Shown: piece by piece, positions 55,560 through 62,028 of the stretch | Layout of the letters: each line of letters starts with the position of its first letter | Position numbering within the stretch: the first letter of the stretch is position 1 | Assembly: GCF_900101855.1 (NCBI RefSeq) | Contig: NZ_FMVC01000004.1 | Span: 62,001-126,000, forward strand | Direction of reading: 5' to 3' | Length of the DNA: 64,000 bases | From: Flavobacterium anhuiense | GTDB taxonomy: Bacteria > Bacteroidota > Bacteroidia > Flavobacteriales > Flavobacteriaceae | Program-made: the position numbers and the translations under genes | Notes under the pieces: generated by a model | Database searches by the model: none | Seen by the model: the letters and a program-made list of their open reading frames with translations, nothing else | Told to the model about the DNA's origin: nothing

Positions 55560-55990
55560 TAACTATTTTGTTTCCATGTGAATGTATCGTTTTCAAACAT
55601 TTCTTTGCCAAAAATCGGAACATCGGTTTTGATCCAATTTACGATAGCTTCTGTGGCTTCATAAACTTGTTTGCGACGTGTTGCCGACACAAAAACAAAC
55701 AAACAGATTTCGCCTGCTTTTACCACGCCCAAACTATGATAAATATGCATACAGGTCAAATCAAATTTGGCGAAAGCTTTTTCACGAATTGCATATAACG
55801 CTTCATTCGCCATGTCTTTATACGCCGAATAATCAATTGCAACGACTGTATTGTCGTGAATGACATCGGCACGGACTTGCCCTAAAAAGATATTATGTGC
55901 CCCAATAGTATGTTTTGATTGATGTTTGGCAATCGATTCGGCAATAAACTCAGGAGAAATCGGTCCTTCTACAAATACATTTTTACTCAT
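55559..55990 (-). CDS. moaE: Molybdopterin synthase catalytic subunit MoaE
   Basis: This 143-residue MoaE has the motifs GAHNIFLGQVRADV, VVAIDYSAYKDMANEAL and the active-site Lys in SATRRKQVYEATEAIV near 103-118. It transfers sulfur from the thiocarboxylated MoaD to cyclic pyranopterin to make molybdopterin. It lies between moeB (71 bp, with a repeat) and moaCB (1-base overlap). Confidence 0.95.
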   Translation of the reverse strand: MSKNVFVEGPISPEFIAESIAKHQSKHTIGAHNIFLGQVRADVIHDNTVVAIDYSAYKDMANEALYAIREKAFAKFDLTCMHIYHSLGVVKAGEICLFVFVSATRRKQVYEATEAIVNWIKTDVPIFGKEMFENDTFTWKQNS

Positions 55991-56009
55991 TTTTTATATA
56001 TTTTTTTTT

Positions 56010-56091
56010 AGCCACGAATGCACGAATTATAACGTAATAATTTGTGCAATTACATTGATTTTAAAAAATAAAATTCGTGAATTCGTGGCTA
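56010..56091. repeat. CACGAATT-family inverted repeat overlapping the moeB 3' end
   Basis: The left arm AGCCACGAATGCACGAATTAT (about 20 bases) starts at 56010 and the right arm GAATTCGTGGCT ends at 56090. The right arm supplies the last 9 codons and the stop of the moeB-like gene. It matches the copies at 28857 and 58867. Confidence 0.75.
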
Positions 56092-57155
56092 TCTTTTTTT
56101 TCTTCTAATAAATTTCGCATTACTAAAGCCCCACCAGCAATGCTTTTTATATTTTTAAATCGATGCTTTTGAAGCAACTCGAATGCAATTTTACTTCTAA
56201 TTCCAGATTGGCAGAAAATGTAAATGGTTTGTTTTTTATCCAGTTTTTCTAACTTACTTTCCAAATGCATTAACGGAATCTGAATTTGATTTTTTAAACT
56301 GATTTTTGGCGATTCATCTACATTTCGAACATCGAGAAAAAGAACTTCATCGTTATCCATTTCATTCAAAACTGATTCAAAACTTACTTCCTCCACTTCA
56401 CATTTATTGTATTTTTCTTCGAATGCTTCTCTGGTGATGGTTTGAAAATCATTTTTCTCGAAATCATACTTTTGCTGTTCGTTATTCAGCGTATTATAAA
56501 CCAATATTTTTCCGCTTAAAATTGCTCCGATTCCGAGAATCATTTTTAAAACTTCATTGGCTTGAAGCATTCCGATAATCCCAACTGAAACGCCAAGCAC
56601 TCCAGCTTCTTCACAATTTGCCGCGTTTAAATTTTCTTCGGGATATAGACATCTGTAAGTTGGTCCATTTTTATAATTGAATACCGAAACTTGTCCTTGA
56701 AACCTGAAAATTGATCCGTAAACCATTGGTTTATGAGTTACCAGACAGGCATCGTTTATTAAATATTTGATGGCGATATTATCTGTTGCATCAACTATAA
56801 TGTCATATTTTTCAAATAATGAAATGGCATTTCTTCCAGATAACTTTTCAGAAATTGCTTTTACTTTAACTAAAGGATTCAATTCAGTAATCATTGCTTT
56901 GGCTTCCTTTGCTTTTGATTTTCCGATAGCTTCAGTTTTGTAAATTACTTGTCTTTGAAGATTAGAAATTTCGATAACATCATGATCTACAATTCCAATT
57001 TCTCCCACTCCTGCAGAAGCCAGATACGGCAAAATTGCAGCGCCCAAACCTCCTGCACCAATTACTAAAACTTTTGATCTGGATAATTTTTCCTGACCTT
57101 CCTCTCCTATTTCAGGAAGTATAATTTGTCTGTTATATCGGGTTGATGAACTCAT
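56061..57155 (-). CDS. moeB: MoeB/HesA-type adenylyltransferase with rhodanese domain
   Basis: This 364-residue ThiF/MoeB-family protein has the ATP-binding GAGGLGAAILPYLASAGVG (about 32-50), DHDVIEISNLQRQVIY near 57-72, and a C-terminal rhodanese domain (about 270-355) with FCQSGIRSK. It adenylates the C-terminus of MoaD. The rhodanese domain could supply sulfur, as in MOCS3/MoeZ. Only one Cys (PTYRCLYPE) stands in place of the zinc CxxC of E. coli MoeB. The last 9 residues SHEFTNFIF are encoded by a dispersed repeat. Confidence 0.93.
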   Translation of the reverse strand: MSSSTRYNRQIILPEIGEEGQEKLSRSKVLVIGAGGLGAAILPYLASAGVGEIGIVDHDVIEISNLQRQVIYKTEAIGKSKAKEAKAMITELNPLVKVKAISEKLSGRNAISLFEKYDIIVDATDNIAIKYLINDACLVTHKPMVYGSIFRFQGQVSVFNYKNGPTYRCLYPEENLNAANCEEAGVLGVSVGIIGMLQANEVLKMILGIGAILSGKILVYNTLNNEQQKYDFEKNDFQTITREAFEEKYNKCEVEEVSFESVLNEMDNDEVLFLDVRNVDESPKISLKNQIQIPLMHLESKLEKLDKKQTIYIFCQSGIRSKIAFELLQKHRFKNIKSIAGGALVMRNLLEEKKDSHEFTNFIF

Positions 57156-57166
57156 AAATCATGTTT

Positions 57167-57406
57167 TTATCCTCCTGCAAATGGCGGCAACAATGCTACA
57201 ATATCGCTAGTCTGTAAAGTGTAATCTGAAGTTTTGGAAACTATTTTTTGATTGACTGCAACGCTGAAAGTCAGTGATTCAAACTCGTATTTTTCATTTA
57301 AATCCTGTAATAATTTTTCCAACGACCATTGTTCTGAAAAAGATAATGTTTCGAATTCACATTTTGTTTTTTCAGCGACAGCTCCAAAATATTTAACCTC
57401 AATCAT
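57167..57406 (-). CDS. moaD: Molybdopterin synthase sulfur-carrier subunit MoaD
   Basis: This 79-residue beta-grasp protein has the IEVKYFGAVAEKT start and the C-terminal LLPPFAGG tail. The terminal Gly-Gly is adenylated and thiocarboxylated. It works with MoaE to form molybdopterin. It is located 11 bp from moeB and 2 bp from the SUMT gene. Confidence 0.94.
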   Translation of the reverse strand: MIEVKYFGAVAEKTKCEFETLSFSEQWSLEKLLQDLNEKYEFESLTFSVAVNQKIVSKTSDYTLQTSDIVALLPPFAGG

Positions 57407-57408
57407 TT

Positions 57409-58197
57409 TTATAAATTTAAATTTTGAAAAATAAATTCGTCATCAAAGTGTTCCTGAAAATACGAAATCCAACTTGATGTAGTTCTAACGACTTCACCGA
57501 TAACGATAATTGCCGGCGATGATATGTTTTTTTCAGATACCAATTTAGTAATTGTATTGATAGTTCCAATTACTTTTTGCTCTGAATTTTTCGTCCCGTT
57601 TTGAATAATGGCAACTGGCAAATCATCATTTCTATTTTCTTGATAAATCGAAATGATTTCGTCCAATTTATGCATTCCCATTAAAATAACAACCGTTGCA
57701 GCCGATTTCGATGCCAATTGAATATCTTTTGACAATTTATGGTCTGAAGTTGTTCCTGTAATAACCCAGAAACTCTCTGCTACTTTACGCTGCGTCAAAC
57801 TGATTCCAACCGAAGCAGGAACTCCTAAAGCAGATGAAATTCCAGGCACAATCGCCGTTTCGATTCCAAAATCTTCAGCAAATTCGATTTCTTCACTTCC
57901 TCTTCCAAAAACAAAGGGATCACCGCCTTTTAAGCGAACCACATGCCCATGAGTTTTTGCCATAGAAACAATCAAATCGTTAATCTGATCCTGAGTATAA
58001 GCATGGCAACCTAAACGTTTTCCAACAAAAACAATTTCTGCATTTTGTGCATATTCTAACAATTCTTCGTTTACCAGAGCATCGTACAAAACGACATCGG
58101 CACTTTTTAAAACTTTAATTGCTTTTAGCGTAATCAATTCAACGTCGCCTGGACCTGCACCTACAATAGTCAATTTGGGTGTTTTTAAATCTCGCAT
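57409..58197 (-). CDS. cobA: Uroporphyrinogen-III C-methyltransferase
   Basis: This 262-residue SUMT has the tetrapyrrole methylase motifs TIVGAGPGDVELIT (about 11-24), GGDPFVFGRGSEEI near 91-104, and the VPGISSALGVPA motif. It makes precorrin-2 from uroporphyrinogen III with SAM, the branch point to sirohaem for NirB. No NAD-dependent dehydrogenase or ferrochelatase (CysG) half is fused, and none is nearby. Those steps must be encoded elsewhere. Confidence 0.95.
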   Translation of the reverse strand: MRDLKTPKLTIVGAGPGDVELITLKAIKVLKSADVVLYDALVNEELLEYAQNAEIVFVGKRLGCHAYTQDQINDLIVSMAKTHGHVVRLKGGDPFVFGRGSEEIEFAEDFGIETAIVPGISSALGVPASVGISLTQRKVAESFWVITGTTSDHKLSKDIQLASKSAATVVILMGMHKLDEIISIYQENRNDDLPVAIIQNGTKNSEQKVIGTINTITKLVSEKNISSPAIIVIGEVVRTTSSWISYFQEHFDDEFIFQNLNL

Positions 58198-58202
58198 AGT
58201 CT

Positions 58203-58775
58203 TTAAGTTAAATTGATATTCAGATCATTTAATTCGTCTGCCGAATTAATATTCGTCAAATGATAGTTTTCACTTTCTTCTATATTGATAATCTGATGCG
58301 GCAATTTGGCCAGCAGATCCATCACTTTAAGCTCATCAGAATCGATCGCTTCTTTTATAACAGAAACAATATTTTTTGAATAAATCCCAATTAACGGATG
58401 TGTTTTGCTTTCGGATGCAAAGACTGTAATTCCAGCCTCACTTGTATGTTTTGAAATTAATTCTTGCAATAATTCAGTCGAAATTAACGGAATATCACAA
58501 CTCAAAATCAGATTGAATTCGGTTTCTGAATGTGATAATGCAGTATAAATTCCACCCAACGGACCTTTATCTTCAACTAAATCTGCTATTTTTTCATAGT
58601 TTAAATAATCGTATTCTTTAGAAGTCGTGATTAATTTTATATGGTTTGTAATGGGCAAAATTGCCTGAATGATATGCTCAATGAATGGTTTTTCCTGAAA
58701 CAAAACCAATCCTTTTTCTGACTGCATTCTGGAGCTTTTTCCTCCGCAAAGAATAAATACTGTTAGTGTTTTCAT
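58203..58775 (-). CDS. mobA: Molybdenum cofactor guanylyltransferase MobA
   Basis: This 190-residue nucleotidyltransferase has the consensus LCGGKSSRMQSEKGLVLF (about 9-26), LVEDKGPLGGIYTAL near 65-79, and SCDIPLI near 92. It joins GMP to molybdopterin to make MGD, the cofactor form used by the nitrate reductase. It overlaps the transcript of the SUMT gene with a 5-bp gap. Confidence 0.93.
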   Translation of the reverse strand: MKTLTVFILCGGKSSRMQSEKGLVLFQEKPFIEHIIQAILPITNHIKLITTSKEYDYLNYEKIADLVEDKGPLGGIYTALSHSETEFNLILSCDIPLISTELLQELISKHTSEAGITVFASESKTHPLIGIYSKNIVSVIKEAIDSDELKVMDLLAKLPHQIINIEESENYHLTNINSADELNDLNINLT

Positions 58776-58810
58776 AGTTTTCTTATTTCAGGTTTCTTTT
58801 GTCTATTCTT

Positions 58811-58973
58811 GCCACAGATTAAAAGGATTAAAAAGATTTCTTTAAATGCTTTGTTTTGATTTTTTTACCACGAATTACACAAATTTTCACAAATTATTTT
58901 TTTTAAATATGTAACTGAAATTCGTGTAATTCGTGGCAAAAAAAAATCCTTTTAATCTGTTAAATCTGTGGCA
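58811..58973. repeat. Nested inverted repeats of two families
   Basis: The outer arms GCCACAGATTAAAAGGATTA (58811) and TCTGTTAAATCTGTGGC (to 58972) belong to the CAGATT family. The inner hairpin (58867-58938, ACCACGAATTACACAAATTT / GTGTAATTCGTGGC) belongs to the CACGAATT family. One appears to lie inside the other. The block fills the gap between mobA and tauE. Confidence 0.8.
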
Positions 58974-58987
58974 AAACCATATCATTA

Positions 58988-59734
58988 TCAAGGAAAAATC
59001 AATTTCACGCTTGCCATTAAAATCACCGTTCCTAATACCATTTTTAATGTTCTGTTGGAGAAAGAGCCGCTTCCGTAAAATCCTCCCAGCATTCCTCCTA
59101 CAACAGCAATTGGAACGAGATAAAAACTTTCCATCGGAATTGTTTTTCCTCCTAAAAAGAATCCCAACATTCCTGCAAATGAATTTACAAAAATGAATAA
59201 ACTGGAAATCGCAGCCGATTCTTTTACTGATGCCCACCCTAAAAATAACAGGATCGGACTTAAGATAATTCCACCGCCAATTCCCAACATTCCAGATAAT
59301 AATCCTATCGCAAAACCAATGGCCAAAGCAAACGGAAGGTTTATTTTTACCTCTTCTTTTTCTTTAAAATTAAATATTCCAAACAACCTCAACGCTGCAA
59401 AAACTAATACAGTTCCGAGAATTATTTTATAAATCGTATTATCTAAAGTGATAAAACCTCCTATAAAAGCTGCTGGAATCGAAGCAATAGCAAACGGATA
59501 AAACAGCTTGGGTTTGAAATAATTATTTTTATAATAAAACAAAAACGAAATACTCGATACAAATAAATTCAGCAACAAAGCTGATGGTTTCATAATCGAA
59601 ACCGGAAAAGCAAAAATGCTCATCAAAGCCAAATATCCAGAAGCTCCGCCATGCCCAACGCTTGAATATAGAAATGCAATTATAATTAATGCAAAACTGA
59701 ATAATAGTATATTTTCGGAACTTAGGAGAGTCAT
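58988..59734 (-). CDS. TauE/SafE-family anion permease
   Basis: This 248-residue membrane protein has about eight TM helices and the TauE signature GIGGGIILSPILLFLGWAS near 151-169, plus SVGHGGASGYLALMS near 24-38. The family exports sulfite or organosulfonates or moves other anions. Its place between moeA and mobA suggests a role in the Moco/nitrate pathway, for example molybdate, nitrite or sulfite handling. No direct evidence is present. Confidence 0.85.
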   Translation of the reverse strand: MTLLSSENILLFSFALIIIAFLYSSVGHGGASGYLALMSIFAFPVSIMKPSALLLNLFVSSISFLFYYKNNYFKPKLFYPFAIASIPAAFIGGFITLDNTIYKIILGTVLVFAALRLFGIFNFKEKEEVKINLPFALAIGFAIGLLSGMLGIGGGIILSPILLFLGWASVKESAAISSLFIFVNSFAGMLGFFLGGKTIPMESFYLVPIAVVGGMLGGFYGSGSFSNRTLKMVLGTVILMASVKLIFP

Positions 59735-59826
59735 TTTGTTTTTTTGTTTTTTGTTTCAGGTTTAAAGTTTCAAGTTTAACAATATATGTTTTTATTTATA
59801 CTGCGCTTTTGCTACTTATCTTAAAA

Positions 59827-59918
59827 AATCTTTTCTCTTTAATCTTTTCTCTTTAATCTTTTCTCTTTAATCTTTTCTCTTTAATCTTTTCTCTTTAATC
59901 TTTTCTCTTTAATCTTTA
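59827..59918. repeat. Six-unit 14-bp tandem repeat
   Basis: AATCTTTTCTCTTT occurs six times head to tail (59827-59910), followed by a partial unit. It lies between the stop of moeA and the start of tauE, in the mRNA leader region of tauE. Slippage could change copy number. Confidence 0.9.
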
Positions 59919-59928
59919 TTCTAAAAAC

Positions 59929-61101
59929 CTAATCAATGGGCAAGATTGTTACTGATGTGCCTTTTGTAATGCTTTCGGTATCGTGTGGCACAATTACCAA
60001 ACCATTTGCGATAGCAAAAGAATTAAGCATTGAAGAAGCTTGTCCTTCTAAAATGGTAACACTTGTTTCATTATATAATGCTTTCAAAAAAAGTGTTTTT
60101 CCTGTGTCATTGACTATGTCGTTTTCTAATTTTCGAACAATTTTTGGCAAATGCGTATTCGAGAATCCCATTTTATTTTTGACTGCAGGATACACATAAA
60201 TATAAAAATTAGTCAATGAAGAAGCTGGATTTCCTGGCAACGCAAAAACTAAAGTATCTTTTTTAGAACCAAAAAACATTGGTTTTCCAGGTTTCTGATT
60301 AATCTTGTAAAAAAGCTCTTCTACTCCATTTTTCAGCAAAGCTTCTTTTACAAAATCATAATCCCCCACAGAAATTCCGCCAGATATTAGCACAATATCA
60401 TTCTTCTTAAGGATGGGTTGCAATGCTTTTTTTGTTGCTTTTAAACTATCCTTCACCGTATGAACTTTAACTTTGTTAATTCCGATGGTCTGCAAAGCCG
60501 CTTGCAGCATTACAGAATTGCTTTCGTAAATTTTCCCTTTAGAAAGTTTCTTGCCTGGCTTTACCAACTCATTTCCCGTCACTAGAATAGCCACTTTCGG
60601 TTTTTTATAAACTGTTATTTCTGTAATTCCTAAACAAGCTAAAAAACCAATTGCTGCTGGAGTTATTAATGTATTGGCATCAAAAACAACATCCTCTGCA
60701 CTAATCTGTTCGCCTTTGTTTCTAACATTAGCAAAAGGTTCTGGCATTTTTGCAATCAAAATTGAATCCCCATTTACCATTACATGTTCCTGCATTACAA
60801 CAGTATCTGCGTCATTAGGGACATATGCGCCTGTAAATATGCGTACGGCTTGGTTTTCTTTTAGTTTTACATTGGCATGATCGCCAGCCTGCGAAATTCC
60901 TACCACATCAAATTGATGTCTTCTTGAATGAATAAAAGCATAGCCATCCATTGCCGATTGGCGAAACGGTGGCATTGAAATCGGCGAGTAAATTGTTTCT
61001 GCCAAAACATATCCAAGCGCTTTTTGAACAGAAATTTTCTGAGTGGACAAAACTGAACTGTTTGCAGCGACAATTTCTAAAGCTTCTTTTACTTCTATCA
61101 T
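59929..61101 (-). CDS. moeA: Molybdopterin molybdenumtransferase MoeA
   Basis: This 390-residue MoeA inserts molybdate into adenylated molybdopterin. The N-terminal domain has MPPFRQSAMDGYAF (about 48-61). The MoCF-binding domain has TGNELVKPGKKLSKGKIYES near 175, SGGISVGDYDFVKEAL near 241 and PGNPASSLTNF near 285. It starts the minus-strand Moco operon, preceded by a NarL-type site. Confidence 0.96.
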   Translation of the reverse strand: MIEVKEALEIVAANSSVLSTQKISVQKALGYVLAETIYSPISMPPFRQSAMDGYAFIHSRRHQFDVVGISQAGDHANVKLKENQAVRIFTGAYVPNDADTVVMQEHVMVNGDSILIAKMPEPFANVRNKGEQISAEDVVFDANTLITPAAIGFLACLGITEITVYKKPKVAILVTGNELVKPGKKLSKGKIYESNSVMLQAALQTIGINKVKVHTVKDSLKATKKALQPILKKNDIVLISGGISVGDYDFVKEALLKNGVEELFYKINQKPGKPMFFGSKKDTLVFALPGNPASSLTNFYIYVYPAVKNKMGFSNTHLPKIVRKLENDIVNDTGKTLFLKALYNETSVTILEGQASSMLNSFAIANGLVIVPHDTESITKGTSVTILPID

Positions 61102-61138
61102 TTCGTTTAATTATAAAACTAAGTAAAAATACTTAATA

Positions 61139-61160
61139 CAAATATAAGTATTTATCCGTA
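61139..61160 (-). promoter_or_regulatory. moeA promoter with 7-2-7 site
   Basis: On the minus strand TACGGAT-AA-ATACTTA (61160-61145) directly precedes and overlaps TATATTTG (61146-61139), an exact -7 element. The 13 bases ATACTTATATTTG are identical to nirB, and spacing to the -7 box is the same. One base in the upstream half-site (G for T) departs from the palindrome. Confidence 0.6.
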
Positions 61161-61411
61161 GGTTGATTAAAAAAATTTACTTTTCTTTTTATAGTCTATA
61201 AAATTACTCTAATTTATTCAAAATCAACTTGAAATTTAAATTTAGATTTTAGATATCCGTGTCAAAAGAGTTTTTTTTGACTCTTTTTATGCTTTTGTAA
61301 CCATTTAAGTCTATTAAAAGTGCTGTTTTAGAGTTGAAAAATAAGTATAAAATACTACAATTTTAATCCAAGCACAAAATTTATTTTAACATTTATCTGA
61401 TTACAGAATTC

Positions 61412-61441
61412 TTTGTTATCCCTTTTAAAATAAGGGACAAA
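61412..61441. other. Hairpin in the moeA-susC intergenic region
   Basis: TTTGT..TCCCTT (61412-61424) pairs with AAGGGACAAA (61432-61441). The 927-base gap from 61102 to 62028 also holds AT-rich sequence with a possible AAAAGAGT/ACTCTTTT hairpin near 61264-61287, the promoter at 61505, two short Cys-rich ORFs and a third hairpin. I see no larger protein gene in it. Confidence 0.5.
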
Positions 61442-61504
61442 CAAGACAAGTCCTTCTTACAGCGCTTCTACAAACATATATTTTTCAAAAAAAACTCCTC
61501 AAAC

Positions 61505-61536
61505 TTTTGGTTTTTATTATATAAAATTTAACTTTG
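61505..61536 (+). promoter_or_regulatory. Promoter of the Cys-leader and susC-like gene
   Basis: TTTTGG (61505-61510), then 18 bp, then TAACTTTG (61529-61536), is a strong match to the Flavobacterium -33/-7 consensus. The predicted start is near 61543, giving a leader of nearly 490 bases before the susC-like ATG at 62029. Confidence 0.7.
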
Positions 61537-61590
61537 TCTATAGGATTAGTAGAGTTTAAAACAGTATTTCAAACTATAAAAATTATTATT

Positions 61591-61677
61591 GTGAAAACAA
61601 CAGAAAGCATATCGCGTTACATTCTTCCTAAAAAATACACTTATAGCACTATTTGTTATATGTGTTTCTGTTGTTAA
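61591..61677 (+). CDS. Short leader ORF with C-terminal Cys cluster
   Basis: A 28-codon ORF starts with GTG. Its last seven residues read CYMCFCC, so four of the last seven are Cys. Codons 2-6 (61596-61606, AACAACAGAAA) are perfectly complementary over 11 bp to the Cys-codon stretch (61665-61675). The ORF lies about 50 bases after the predicted transcription start and may be a leader peptide. Translation is not proven and GTG as start is a guess. Confidence 0.45.
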   Translation: MKTTESISRYILPKKYTYSTICYMCFCC

Positions 61678-61862
61678 TTATCTACTCTTACTTTGTTTGC
61701 CTTTAGAATCCATATCGAAGCAAAACATAAAAAATATCACCAAAAATATTTATTGAATTTTAACCAAGAATCTCTCCAATGCATTCAATTGTATTGGGCA
61801 AGGCTCTTGAAACCATACCTATTTATTTACAAATTAAATAACTAACAATTAAAAAGACTAAA

Positions 61863-61895
61863 ATGAAAACAATGCAAACCTGTTGCTTTAAATAA
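61863..61895 (+). CDS. Ten-codon leader ORF with tandem Cys codons
   Basis: ATG starts MKTMQTCCFK and a stop. The two adjacent Cys codons TGTTGC (61881-61886), with the preceding C, can pair with GCAACAG at 61913-61919 within a downstream hairpin. Like the first short ORF it begins MKT. It lies 133 bases before the susC-like gene and could act as an attenuator leader peptide. Confidence 0.5.
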   Translation: MKTMQTCCFK

Positions 61896-61900
61896 AAAAA

Positions 61901-61926
61901 GCCATTTCTGCGGCAACAGAAATGGC
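61901..61926 (+). promoter_or_regulatory. Leader hairpin competing with Cys-codon pairing
   Basis: A perfect 10-bp stem, GCCATTTCTG (61901-61910) with CAGAAATGGC (61917-61926), has loop CGGCAA and begins 5 bases after the second leader ORF. Part of it (GCAACAG) can instead pair with the Cys codons of that ORF. It is not followed by a T tract, so it is probably not a simple terminator. Confidence 0.55.
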
Positions 61927-62028
61927 AAGGCTTAAAGAACATTTATCACTAAATCAAGAACACTTTTAGAGTGCTGTATAAACAGTGCTCAGGGCGTCTT
62001 GTTAATTACTTAAAACCAACACAAAGAA

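Noticed and set aside
59827..59918. Possible CRISPR array
   Set aside because: Units are directly adjacent with no spacers. No cas gene is in the window.
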